Position numbers and translations under genes: made by a program
Notes under the pieces: model-generated
What the model was told of the DNA's origin: nothing
Seen by the model: the letters and a program-made list of their open reading frames with translations, nothing else
Databases searched by the model: none
Assembly (NCBI GenBank): GCA_934486785.1
Contig: CAKSQK010000002.1
Coordinates: forward strand, 62,001-126,000
Direction of reading: 5' to 3'
Length of the DNA: 64,000 bases
DNA from: an uncultured Niabella sp.
GTDB taxonomy: Bacteria; Bacteroidota; Bacteroidia; Chitinophagales; Chitinophagaceae
Shown here: piece after piece, positions 36,825 to 45,507 of the stretch
Position numbering within the stretch: position 1 is the first letter of the stretch
How the letters are laid out: each line of letters opens with the position of its first letter

Positions 36825-38408
36825 TTAATTTTGCAGAACAGTATCACCATGCTTTACTACTACGTCTGACAGGTCCACAACTTGCCCGTTTGAATTTTTA
36901 ATAGTTATGTCATATTTAGACACAAGCTCAAGACCAAATCTTTCTGGAGTATAAGTACCAGAAAAAAAAGTATTATGATTAGAATTTCTAATTTTACATC
37001 TAATGTAATAATTATTATAAGAGACTCCATCTGTCATAAGAATATTATTATCAAAATCATTTGGCAAAGTTAAATTGATAAATTTATATTGCAAAATTGA
37101 ATTAATAACTTCAGTCTCCCAAAAATAATTTGTGATGTAAGCGGTCTTTGTTGCTCCTGTATTATAATAACTCCAAGAACTATTATCAAATTCTAAACCA
37201 GTAAATGATGCATATGGATTTTTCAGACGAATGTTTGTTAGTCTAGCTCCTGTAGGACCAGTTGCTCGTATAGCGTATTGCTGATATAAACCAGCATCAC
37301 TATAAATTGTTCCATGTGGAACCTCTCCGGCATTTACATAAGCATCACCTAACCAAGTTGTGGTTATCACCGTTGGCTGTACTGCTGCATTTACCCTACC
37401 AACTGGTACAGCAGCTGGGAAGCTGCCTCCTTTTGGCAATGTGCCTCCTTCCCTGTCATGCATAGTAATGAATGAAAAAGAAAGTGGTGAATTGTTTGGT
37501 ACACCACCAACATTTGGCTTCAAAGAAAAGTATGATTCAAAAGTATTGTCACCTGGCTGAAAAGTTACATTAGTAAACGCAACTACTCCTTCAGGAGACG
37601 CAATTGATCTTACCCAGTTGCCACCATTTAATGAATAGCGAAGCATTTTTACTGCTTTACCATACTCACCAAATCCGGCTGATAAATAATCAAGAGTCTT
37701 TGCAGAGCTGGCGGAGTTATTGGTTTCAATGGTCAGCTTAGCGCTGACAGCATTACCTATGATATCAAATTGATACTCATAAGTAACCTTTTTCATTGAA
37801 AACCACTCACTGGCTTTTTCTTTTGTCTTAAAGGTAACATTTTGGCTTACTTCGTTCCCAGTATTATCTTTTACTTTGAAAGTAAAAGTATAACTTGAGT
37901 CTGGAACGAGGTTGTTTACACTATGTGTAGTCTTGCTTGTCACGTCTATACTTTCAGAAGTATTTACGTTGATTAAAGTTTGACTCACAATAGAAGCGTT
38001 ACTATTGGCAACCAAAGAAAAGGTGGCTCCATTCATGGTGGAGTCAATTATTTTCACTTGCGCCGCGAGACTACTTTTCGCAGTAGTGAAACTTTGTGAA
38101 GAGTTTACACTGCCATCAGCATTTGTTGCAGTTAAAACTGCGGTATAACTTTTGTTCGACACTAAACCACTGTGGGTATAAGTGCCGCCAGATACATCTA
38201 CAGTCACTCCATCAATTGTTAACTTCAGCGTCGTAAAATTGCTAACACTAAAATTAAAAGTTGCAGAGTTCATTGTAGTAGCTGAAACATTAAAGGAATG
38301 AATGCTCGGCTTTACCGGTATTTTTTCTTTCTGGCAGCTAACCGCCATAAGAATTGTCATCAATAAGAATATTCCCACAAATGACAATAGGTTGCTCAAT
38401 GTTCTCAT
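36825..38408 (-). CDS. lipoprotein with fibronectin III-like repeats
   Basis: The 527-residue protein has a lipobox (LMAVSC) followed by about two Ig/FN3-like repeats: SATTMNSATFNFSVSN ... THSGLVSNKSYTAVLTATNADGS, and DSTMNGATFSLVANSN ... HSVNNLVPDSSYTFTFKVKDNTG. The remaining 320 residues are beta-rich with no clear family (GKAVKMLRYSLNGGNWV, SFITMHDREGGTLPKGG, FGLELVSKYDITIKNSNG). A cell-surface adhesive or binding role is inferred. It has its own promoter region and terminator, and its base composition is more AT-rich than its neighbours, so it may have been acquired separately. Confidence 0.65.
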   Translation of the reverse strand: MRTLSNLLSFVGIFLLMTILMAVSCQKEKIPVKPSIHSFNVSATTMNSATFNFSVSNFTTLKLTIDGVTVDVSGGTYTHSGLVSNKSYTAVLTATNADGSVNSSQSFTTAKSSLAAQVKIIDSTMNGATFSLVANSNASIVSQTLINVNTSESIDVTSKTTHSVNNLVPDSSYTFTFKVKDNTGNEVSQNVTFKTKEKASEWFSMKKVTYEYQFDIIGNAVSAKLTIETNNSASSAKTLDYLSAGFGEYGKAVKMLRYSLNGGNWVRSIASPEGVVAFTNVTFQPGDNTFESYFSLKPNVGGVPNNSPLSFSFITMHDREGGTLPKGGSFPAAVPVGRVNAAVQPTVITTTWLGDAYVNAGEVPHGTIYSDAGLYQQYAIRATGPTGARLTNIRLKNPYASFTGLEFDNSSWSYYNTGATKTAYITNYFWETEVINSILQYKFINLTLPNDFDNNILMTDGVSYNNYYIRCKIRNSNHNTFFSGTYTPERFGLELVSKYDITIKNSNGQVVDLSDVVVKHGDTVLQN

Positions 38409-38815
38409 TTATATTGTTTTGAGTTTTGCGATATTGTTTTCCACACGCTAAACATAGTATCCAAAAAGCAATATTGTAAATAAAAATATACTTCTTACAC
38501 TAACCGCAATGCTTTTACATGGCGCCTATTGCCATTCACCAAAAGCCACCTTTCGGGAACATCCTTTGCAACAAATTGAAGAATTTTGTTAGGAACGGGC
38601 AGATATTTCACTCCGCTACGCTGCGTTCCATATGACGTTAAACCGAAAGCATCCGGGATCGAAATTACGATAAAACCCGGTATGCCAGTAAAAGTAAAAA
38701 TTCGAATCACAGCCTGGGATGGTAGGGCTTTGCCTTCGGAAGGTGAGAAATCTTGAGCAGCTTTGCTTCAGCCATAGGTAAGCCTTATGCACTCATGAAA
38801 AAATCAAGGCACCGT
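38409..38815. other. intergenic stretch with degenerate repeat-like sequence, no gene
   Basis: This 407-base gap between the FN3-type lipoprotein and murQ holds no convincing gene. A 71-codon frame on the minus strand (38495-38710) has no start context, signal or recognisable motif. The segment around 38610-38660 (cactccgctacgctgcgttc and nearby) reads like the intergenic debris that is common in Bacteroidota genomes. Confidence 0.4.
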
Positions 38816-39631
38816 TTAAGCCCACTCATGCCTGCTGTCCAAAGCAGCGGCTACACTTCCGTATTTAAAAAGAATTTCTTTTGCTCGTACATAATCATCA
38901 ATGCCCCCCTGCTCTATCAATATGCGCACCGCGCGGTCGGTAATTTTATCGTTAATCATTACCACATTCACCATTTTATTATCCTTTACGCGGCCCAGTT
39001 GTATCATGCAGGAGGTGCTAATCATATCAAAAACCATTTTTTGCGCAGAACCGGCTTTCATGCGTGTGCTGCCGGTAACAAATTCAGGGCCTGTAATTAC
39101 TTCAATGGGATAATCAGCATACGCTGCAATGGGCGAGCCGTAATTACTTACCAGCGCGCCTGTGGTAATCCCTTTTTCACGGCAATTTTTAAGCCCGTGC
39201 AACACAAATGGCGTAGTGCCGCTGGCTGATACGCCCAGCACAATGTCTTTCTCAGAAATATTTTTTTCCTGCAACATCAACCATGCCTCTTCCGTATCGT
39301 CTTCCTTTTCTTCAAGCGCTAATACAAGGTTTTCTACACCACCCGCCAATACTGCATCTATTTGCCATTTTTCCATACCGTAAGTAACGGGCAGTTCAAT
39401 GATATCCATTACAGATAAACGGCCGCCGCTTCCTGCTCCCAGGTAAATAAGCCTGCCGCCTGCTTTCAACTTATCTACAGCAGCCTGTAAAAAAGCATCT
39501 AATTGAGGCTTGGCTTCCTGTATAGCATTTGCAATTTTAGAATATTCATTAATCAATCCTTCCGTCAGTTCAGGCACTGTTTTTTTCTCAAGATCGTTAT
39601 ATAAAGATGGCTGTTCTGTAATTTTTTCCAT
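38816..39631 (-). CDS. murQ: N-acetylmuramic acid 6-phosphate etherase
   Basis: MurQ cleaves the D-lactyl ether of MurNAc-6-phosphate to give GlcNAc-6-phosphate and D-lactate in peptidoglycan recycling. The 271-residue protein has the SIS-domain phosphosugar site GRLIYLGAGSGGRLSVMD, the conserved LPVTYGME, a second SIS strand VLGVSASGTTPFV with DYPIEVITGPEFVTGSTRMKAGSAQK, and no signal peptide. All are typical of MurQ; at 271 residues it is somewhat shorter than the about 300 of E. coli. It is the last gene of the 45127-38816 minus-strand run, 27 bases after a DegT gene. Its presence suggests the pathway ends in a phosphorylated lactyl or amino sugar, or that it is simply carried along. Confidence 0.92.
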   Translation of the reverse strand: MEKITEQPSLYNDLEKKTVPELTEGLINEYSKIANAIQEAKPQLDAFLQAAVDKLKAGGRLIYLGAGSGGRLSVMDIIELPVTYGMEKWQIDAVLAGGVENLVLALEEKEDDTEEAWLMLQEKNISEKDIVLGVSASGTTPFVLHGLKNCREKGITTGALVSNYGSPIAAYADYPIEVITGPEFVTGSTRMKAGSAQKMVFDMISTSCMIQLGRVKDNKMVNVVMINDKITDRAVRILIEQGGIDDYVRAKEILFKYGSVAAALDSRHEWA

Positions 39632-39658
39632 AAAAATTATACACTTAAAAAATTGTTG

Positions 39659-40996
39659 TTAAAGTTTCGATGCATTTTTTTGTATTTTCCTTACGGCTTC
39701 TGCTATCTGCTCCATTTCTGTACGCGTGCCTAATAAGGTTGTTTGCATCAGCCATACTGCTTCGTCTGTAAGGCGGTCGTTAGATGGCGTGTCATTATTC
39801 TGTTCAAGCCATTGTTTCATTCTCTTTTCACCATACACTTTCAGGTAATGTGGTTCTTTTGCAAGGTTTGTAATAAACGCGCCTTTGTTGATTTTGTTAT
39901 AACCCGATGAGGCTACCACACCTTCTGCACCCAGTGCTTTGATGAATTTTTCACGCGTAGTACCAAATTCTTTTTCGTTAATGCGGAACATGTACAGGTG
40001 AAAAGCGCTGCGTGTAGTGCCAGGATAGAGTTTCGCAGGTTTAATGCCGGGAATTTCACTGAACATTTTTGTAAGATATTGCGCGTTCTCCCAGCGCCTT
40101 TCTACCTGGACCATCAATCTTGTCATTTGCGCACGCAATATGGAAGATTGAAATTCAGTCATGCGCAGATTAGCGCCGCGAAAACCGCTACCGGTAGCCA
40201 GGCTCGCTGAATTGGTTGACTGACCCTGGTGATGAAAACCATAGCATTTGTGATAATAATCGGAATCATTGGTAATGATGGCTCCGCCTTCTCCTGAATT
40301 TAAATTTTTACTTGCCTGAAAACTGAACGCACCTCCCAAACCCCAATTACCTACAGATTTTCCTTTCCATGTAGCAAGATGTGCCTGGCAGGCATCTTCC
40401 AAAACAGGAATGTTGTGCTTTTTACCAATAGCCAATACAGCATCTACATCAAACGGGGAACCGCCGATATGCACCGGCAAAAGCGCCTTTGTATTTTTAT
40501 TTATAGCCTTTTCTATTTTTTTTGCATCAATCTGAAAACTTTCAATATCAGTATCTACAAAAATGGGCAGGCCATAATGCAGGGTAATAGCATTATAGGT
40601 GGCAATAAAAGTATAAGGCGGAATGATCACCTCATCGCCAGGGCCAATGTTGAGGGCTCCAAGCATAGCTACGAGGGCTGTTGTACCACTCGAAACAACA
40701 AGTGAGTGCTTTGCCCCTGTTATCTTTTCGTATTCTCTTTCAAATTTCTCTGTTTGTGTATTTCGGCCCAGTCGGCCCCACTGCCCACTGTTTAATACAT
40801 CTTGAAGACCTTGTTTTTCCGGTTCACCATGAATGGGCCATTTGGGAAAGTTGAATTGATACACTTTTGTACCGCTGAGAATAGCAGGTTTTATACCGGT
40901 TGTTGACTTTGCGATCAGCGGAGCGCCTAATGTAAAACCTGCGCCTAAGATGCCCATTTTGTTAATAAAAGAGCGGCGGTTTGTTTTTTCTTCCAT
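39659..40996 (-). CDS. Tat-exported DegT/DnrJ/EryC1/StrS-type aminotransferase 3
   Basis: This is the third member of the family, 445 residues. The signal is TNRRSFINKMGILGAG. The core is intact: VSSGTTALVAML, PPYTFIAT, LEDACQAH with D201, and FSFQASKNLNSGEGG with Schiff-base K230. It differs more from the other two: there is SGTTAL in place of NGTNAL, and GNWGLGGAFSF in place of GNAGCFSF, so it may use a different substrate. It lies between the ceramidase-domain gene (22-base gap) and murQ (27-base gap). The likely role is keto/amino sugar interconversion outside the cytoplasm, if PLP is retained after Tat export. Confidence 0.9.
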   Translation of the reverse strand: MEEKTNRRSFINKMGILGAGFTLGAPLIAKSTTGIKPAILSGTKVYQFNFPKWPIHGEPEKQGLQDVLNSGQWGRLGRNTQTEKFEREYEKITGAKHSLVVSSGTTALVAMLGALNIGPGDEVIIPPYTFIATYNAITLHYGLPIFVDTDIESFQIDAKKIEKAINKNTKALLPVHIGGSPFDVDAVLAIGKKHNIPVLEDACQAHLATWKGKSVGNWGLGGAFSFQASKNLNSGEGGAIITNDSDYYHKCYGFHHQGQSTNSASLATGSGFRGANLRMTEFQSSILRAQMTRLMVQVERRWENAQYLTKMFSEIPGIKPAKLYPGTTRSAFHLYMFRINEKEFGTTREKFIKALGAEGVVASSGYNKINKGAFITNLAKEPHYLKVYGEKRMKQWLEQNNDTPSNDRLTDEAVWLMQTTLLGTRTEMEQIAEAVRKIQKNASKL

Positions 40997-41018
40997 AGCA
41001 GGGATTTTTTATATTTTA

Positions 41019-42428
41019 CTATTTATTTTTCTTTTTTATCAGCTCATGAACGGTTGTGATGATCTGATCCTCGACCGACTCCCGGAAAGGTGCAGGCTTG
41101 TCGTAATAATACATTGAAGCATGCGATTCGTAACCGCCCATTTGTAAATGGCGCTTTGATGGAATGTAACAGGGCACCTCATTGGAATAACCCAAAATCC
41201 ACAACCGGTCTTTGCCAAGTTCGTTTTTTAAGCGTAGCGAATAGTCTGTTACTACTTCGCCTCCTAAAAACACCATGTTCAGGTCATTGGCAAACTTCCA
41301 AACCTGCACCGGGTAAGGTACATGATCAGGAATTTTTTCGCCACGGGCGATTCTTTCCAGCGCCAGGCGGGCATAATAGCCTTTTACGGTCACATCATTT
41401 TCTGCAATTATTGCCCATTGTTGTACAGTAGGCAGCGGTTGCAGCGGCAGATGAATCCTTGTATAATGAATCGTTGGAATTTTATTTAAAGGTTTCAGGT
41501 TTGAAGACAAGAGTTTCTCTGCCTCGGTGGCCACTTTTTCCCCGTTTAATTTTGACAGTTCTGCATTTGTAAGGTTGGGTTGGGTTCTTACAGGGTTAAT
41601 GTCTCCACCGCATCCCACAGCTACAAGGGCTGTTACGCCGGGATGTTTTTTTTCTATAGCCAGTTGCGCATCGCCCACCCAGTCTCCATGGTATTGGTTA
41701 GTGCCTGCTCCCATTGTTACGGCATGGCAGGCATAGCTTAAAAATACAGCTTTCAGGCTGCCGTCCAGGTTAGTGATCTTCATCAATGGCATATCCTGGT
41801 CTACGGTATTTTCCAGCTTACGGCGATTAAAGCCAAAATCAAGCGTTCCAATCCCCCATGATACATAAGAGGCTGCTCTTGCAGCAAGAGCTTGTAAAGC
41901 CACCTGTTCCATTTTATCAACCAGTTCTTCCACGTATAAATTAATATTGGCAACATGTCTCGTGAGCAGCAGCGTTTCATCAAACGGTTCTGAGGCCGAT
42001 TTGTAAGGAAGAATATTTAGCAGTGTACCGATTTCAGGACCCGAATGTGTATGGGAAACAGCTATGGTAATTCTATTTGGCTGAACTTTACCAGAAAGCC
42101 GCTTTTTTACCGAATCGGTAATGCGGGAAGAAACACCAATAAGATCGGCTGTAATGATGAGCGCACTGTTTTTATAATTGTCTCCAAAAGCCAATGCTTT
42201 GGCATGAAGCGGTTGTGCTGTTCCTTCGGCTTCTGTTTTAACCCTTACGGCGAAACCTGACAGGCGGACAGGGAACTGTGGCGTTATATCAATAGCTGCC
42301 GCGCCAACCGGGATTGTATTTTTCTGCGCTGTGGCAGCAGTAGTCACAATTGAAAAAATAAAAACAAAGCAGCTTCCTTTCAGCCAGGGCAAAACTGTTT
42401 TTTGTATGGATCGTATGGTATAGTTCAT
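41019..42428 (-). CDS. neutral ceramidase-domain protein 2, Asn in place of Ser nucleophile
   Basis: The 469-residue protein is similar to the one at 10014: VGAAAIDITPQFPVRLSGFAVR, VSHTHSGPE, DQDMPLMKITN, SYACHAVTMGAG with YHGDWVGDAQLAIE, and VGCGGDINPVR. The loop has Asn where ceramidases have the Ser nucleophile. I start at ATG 42428, before the signal peptide (ending TAATAQ); ATG 42440 is also possible. The frame runs open to 42638, but that part is translated repeat DNA (see 42457-42619). It is 22 bases upstream of the DegT gene. Substrate unknown; the HTH metal site and conserved acids suggest a metal-dependent hydrolase. Confidence 0.8.
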   Translation of the reverse strand: MNYTIRSIQKTVLPWLKGSCFVFIFSIVTTAATAQKNTIPVGAAAIDITPQFPVRLSGFAVRVKTEAEGTAQPLHAKALAFGDNYKNSALIITADLIGVSSRITDSVKKRLSGKVQPNRITIAVSHTHSGPEIGTLLNILPYKSASEPFDETLLLTRHVANINLYVEELVDKMEQVALQALAARAASYVSWGIGTLDFGFNRRKLENTVDQDMPLMKITNLDGSLKAVFLSYACHAVTMGAGTNQYHGDWVGDAQLAIEKKHPGVTALVAVGCGGDINPVRTQPNLTNAELSKLNGEKVATEAEKLLSSNLKPLNKIPTIHYTRIHLPLQPLPTVQQWAIIAENDVTVKGYYARLALERIARGEKIPDHVPYPVQVWKFANDLNMVFLGGEVVTDYSLRLKNELGKDRLWILGYSNEVPCYIPSKRHLQMGGYESHASMYYYDKPAPFRESVEDQIITTVHELIKKKNK

Positions 42429-42456
42429 GTTTGTGAACATGGTTTTGACTGCACTA

Positions 42457-42619
42457 TGTTTTATCCGCGTTATCTGCGGGAAAGATTTTTCTTCCCGCTG
42501 GTGCCGCTGATTGTTATGCGCAGATTTTCGCTGATCTGTATCTCTGCGCCATCTGCGTTGTGTTTTATCCGCGTTATCTACGGGAAAGATTTTTGTTCCC
42601 GGTGATGCCGCTGATTGTT
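42457..42619. repeat. pair of 59-base direct repeats in the gap between ceramidase-domain genes
   Basis: Copy 1 spans 42457-42515 and copy 2 spans 42561-42619; they match at 55 of 59 bases. They start tgttttatccgcgttatct and end gccgctgattgtt. Between them lies gcgcagattttcgctgatct-type sequence, rich in the CTGCG word. Similar CGCAGAT/ATCTGCG sequences are frequent intergenic repeats in Bacteroidota. They fall in the 234-base gap upstream of the gene at 41019 and explain the false N-terminal extension of its open frame. Confidence 0.8.
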
Positions 42620-42662
42620 GCTGATGTTTATTCTGCACCTGTTCATGATCATCCCCGGGTTG

Positions 42663-44048
42663 TTATTGCAGCAACTTGCGGATGGCATCCATCATTACTT
42701 TTTCTGCATCAGCCGTTACTGCCGATGCCATGCCTGGTTCGTAACCGCCTTCTTTATACGCTTCTGCCGTGCAGATGTAGCCGGGCGCATAATCTCCATA
42801 GCCTGCCACGGTTACAAAACGATCAGGCCGCATTTTTTTTGCGGCAAGCTGGAATTCGATAAAAGGTTCGCCGGGTAAGTGAACGGTATGCGCTTTTCCA
42901 ATTACGAGTGACGAAAGGTCAATTTGCCTGCCGGCTTTCACGCGCTGGTTCCATACATACTTAGATGTGTTGTTTGCAAGAAAAGTGGAAGGCTGCGTGT
43001 GCAAAAAATATTTTATACTGTCAAGATTTGGTTTTGCGGGCAGCTTTACCGGCACCACTTTCCATTGCACATCAGCCGTGGTTATGGGCGACCTGGATGT
43101 AGCAGCCCATGCTTTGCGCATGCCGTCTTCCAGCCGTTGTGCCAAAATGTACCGGTTGATATGGGCGCCGTCATTGTATTTCCCGACTGTAATGTTGCCG
43201 CTGGCGCCGTTAAAATGCAGGCTGAGCGCTTCAGGTATGGCCAGTTGCCTTAAAAACCTTGCCACACCGGGTATATCGGGGTTGGAGATGCCTGTGCGAT
43301 AATAGCTTTGCGGATGTGTGGCGTAATAGCTCATTAAAACCACCGGCTTGTTATTGTTCCATAAACTGATGATGGATACTTCAGGATCAATCAACCCATC
43401 TGGCATGTTACGAATTTTTGGATCGCGTGTGGCAGAAGTTCTTGAAAACATGATCTTGCCATCATGGCCAATAATACGCCTGTTAGATGCCACGCTGTCA
43501 ACAATGGCTTTTCCAATGCCTACATGCGTTACCGCCTGCGCTTTGGGCAATGCATTTTTTACTGCCACACCCAGCCTTCTGATCACTTCTTTTTGAAAAG
43601 AACTTTCAAAGCCATAAACCTTCAGCCCTTCTTTTTTTAAAAACTGCTCTGCGCCAAAATCACTCGTAGGCGCGTCGTGCTGGTGCAGTGTGTGCACCGC
43701 CACGCGGTCAATGGTAGTGCCTGCCGCCTTTGCCAAACCTTCCCTGAAAGCGTCGTGCGCCTCGTTTGCAATACCGATCCAGTCTACCACGCAAAGTACA
43801 ATAGGCTTGCCTGCGCCAAGCAGCACAATGCCTTTGGCACGCAAACCCAGATCCCATGTATTCAGCAAAGAATCATATGCCATCCACGTACCCTCGGGCG
43901 GCGTGGCGTCTACGTCAAACGTGGTAACCTTTAGGGTGTCTTTTAAAAGCAATGGTGGTTTGCTCATTGCATACAAACCACCTTTATTGCTTATTAAAAT
44001 CAAAAACAAAAAAAAGAGAAATACCAGATTTTTATTAATGAATGTCAT
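42663..44048 (-). CDS. ceramidase-domain-like protein 3, divergent
   Basis: The 461-residue protein has a signal-like N-terminus (LVFLFFLFLILISNKGG) and is a distant relative of the proteins at 10014 and 41019. The domain order is similar: KVTTFDVDATPPEG, IVLLGAGKPIVLCVVDWIG, VHTLHQHDAP where the others have SHTHSGP, DPEVSIISLWN, SYYATHPQSYY, and FNGASGNITVGKYND, which replaces the GCxGDxNP loop. The last 60 residues (PGEPFIEFQLAAK, TVAGYGDYAPGYI, GGYEPGMA) match the conserved end of the family. The two metal-binding histidines of HQHD remain. It lies 53 bases after the Gfo/Idh/MocA gene. Confidence 0.7.
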   Translation of the reverse strand: MTFINKNLVFLFFLFLILISNKGGLYAMSKPPLLLKDTLKVTTFDVDATPPEGTWMAYDSLLNTWDLGLRAKGIVLLGAGKPIVLCVVDWIGIANEAHDAFREGLAKAAGTTIDRVAVHTLHQHDAPTSDFGAEQFLKKEGLKVYGFESSFQKEVIRRLGVAVKNALPKAQAVTHVGIGKAIVDSVASNRRIIGHDGKIMFSRTSATRDPKIRNMPDGLIDPEVSIISLWNNNKPVVLMSYYATHPQSYYRTGISNPDIPGVARFLRQLAIPEALSLHFNGASGNITVGKYNDGAHINRYILAQRLEDGMRKAWAATSRSPITTADVQWKVVPVKLPAKPNLDSIKYFLHTQPSTFLANNTSKYVWNQRVKAGRQIDLSSLVIGKAHTVHLPGEPFIEFQLAAKKMRPDRFVTVAGYGDYAPGYICTAEAYKEGGYEPGMASAVTADAEKVMMDAIRKLLQ

Positions 44049-44101
44049 CAGTCTGTTTAAATTTTACCTGTCCGCGATCTCATACTATCTCATATACATT
44101 A

Positions 44102-45127
44102 TTATTTCATATAAGGCAGCATACTAACCTTCTTACCTTTTTGTTTCCTGCTTTTTTGAGAAGCATCTATGAATGCTGCAATCTCTATAGTTTCCTGTTT
44201 TGGCACTGGCGATACGCCGGTATCAAAAAATTCCACCACTTTTTCCAGAAGATCATCGTAAGAATAACCACGTATGATGGGCATATTCAACTTGTCTCCG
44301 TACACATGCCCCCCATAACCCTGCTTGGGTGTTCTCAATCCCCTGAAAGTGCCGATGCGGCCATCCTTCCAGGTGCCCACCACCACATCCATATTATCTC
44401 TGTAAAAACGTGTCACGCTTTCACAGCCGGTGCCCATTACAGTAAACAGCATTTCTACGCCGTGTATACCATACCAGAAAAAATCTGTATGCGTTTTTTC
44501 AAGTGGCGATGGACTGAACATATCAGCGCCTAAAACATTACCGGCTTTACCTTTTACCACCTCCTGGATGTCTTTACTGAAACGAAGCGAAGAAGATGAG
44601 AACACAGGTACATTTTTTTGCTCCGCATAATTAAATATGGCGATCACATCTTTGGTTGAGTTGGCCATGGGTTTGTCAATAAACACTGTTTTACCAGCCT
44701 CTATCACTTCAAATGCCTGCTCTTTGTGCATCCTGCCATCATTGGTTTCCAAAAGCACTACATCTACTTTTGATAAAAGTTCTTTTATGGAGCCCACTAT
44801 TTCCACACCCCTTGATTTTACGTCGGCTGTAATAGCCGGTATGCGCTTGTAACTTGATTCAATTTCATAACTGCCCTGCGGATACGCAGCCACCACCCTG
44901 TAACCATTGTATTTGTTTCCCACGTCAGGACTGTTAAATGATTTTGTAAATGCTGTGGAATGCGAAGTATCCAGCCCGATGATCCCAATGCGCTTTCCTG
45001 CTTCTGGCTTTGCCAGGCCGGCATTTGCAGCTCCTGCTTTTAAAGAAAGGCTGCCCAGCAACCCAACGGATAAGCCCGTTAAAGCAGAAGTTTTAATAAA
45101 TTCCCGGCGCTGCCAAGATCTCTTCAT
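44102..45127 (-). CDS. Tat-exported Gfo/Idh/MocA-family oxidoreductase 1
   Basis: The 341-residue NAD(P)-dependent oxidoreductase starts with WQRREFIKTSALTGLSVG, a twin-arginine signal, so it folds and binds cofactor before export. The Rossmann fold starts KRIGIIGLDTSHSTAF, in which the usual GxGxxG is degenerate. KVDVVLLETNDGRMH and TVFIDKPMANS (DKP in place of EKP) follow, then the C-terminal substrate domain with FFWYGIHGVEMLFTVMG. The family oxidises or reduces sugar hydroxyls such as C3 or inositol. It heads the minus-strand unit 45127-38816 and is about 200 bases from operator site 5. The divergent neighbour at 45508 is from the same superfamily. Confidence 0.85.
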   Translation of the reverse strand: MKRSWQRREFIKTSALTGLSVGLLGSLSLKAGAANAGLAKPEAGKRIGIIGLDTSHSTAFTKSFNSPDVGNKYNGYRVVAAYPQGSYEIESSYKRIPAITADVKSRGVEIVGSIKELLSKVDVVLLETNDGRMHKEQAFEVIEAGKTVFIDKPMANSTKDVIAIFNYAEQKNVPVFSSSSLRFSKDIQEVVKGKAGNVLGADMFSPSPLEKTHTDFFWYGIHGVEMLFTVMGTGCESVTRFYRDNMDVVVGTWKDGRIGTFRGLRTPKQGYGGHVYGDKLNMPIIRGYSYDDLLEKVVEFFDTGVSPVPKQETIEIAAFIDASQKSRKQKGKKVSMLPYMK

Positions 45128-45325
45128 ACAATTATAAATTTTATTCGTTAATACTGAGGTTTATTCTTACTGAATTTGCCATCTGAACAGCATGAAAGCA
45201 AACATACTTAGTATTGAAATAGAGACTGCTTCCTGCATCATCCATTTTTCAAGCATCTCATGGCAATCAATTTCAACTTATGGCCCATCTCAACGGTAAA
45301 TGTAACAACAAATTCTGAAATAACT

Positions 45326-45341
45326 GTGTACGTACACGTAA
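45326..45341. promoter_or_regulatory. operator site 5 (perfect palindrome GTGTACGTACAC)
   Basis: GTGTACGTACAC (45326-45337) is a perfect 12-base palindrome, followed by GTAA; it is the most symmetrical of the five related sites. It lies in the 380-base gap between two divergent Gfo/Idh/MocA genes, about 200 bases from the minus-strand start and 170 from the plus-strand start. A near TAnnTTTG element (TAATTTTTC) follows it on the plus strand. The remaining gap is AT-rich with no other recognisable feature. Resemblance to TGTACGTACA operators of AraR-like regulators is by inspection only. Confidence 0.6.
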
Positions 45342-45507
45342 TTTTTCAAAAAAAGTTTCTTTATTCGCATTTTGAACTTTAAAAAACTGTCTGCATCATT
45401 ATTTAATGCTTTGCCGCACTTAAAAGTTCAAAATCATTCACCAATAACATTCTAAAATATATTACCTTAGCCCTCCTTCTGATCATACATAATAAATTAT
45501 ACCATTC

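Noticed and set aside
38495..38710. 71-codon open frame on the minus strand between the FN3 lipoprotein and murQ
   Set aside because: No signal, motif, ribosome-binding context or neighbour support; the DNA looks like intergenic repeat debris.
42429..42638. N-terminal extension of the ceramidase-domain gene at 41019
   Set aside because: The extra residues translate the 59-base repeats and precede a normal signal peptide at ATG 42428.
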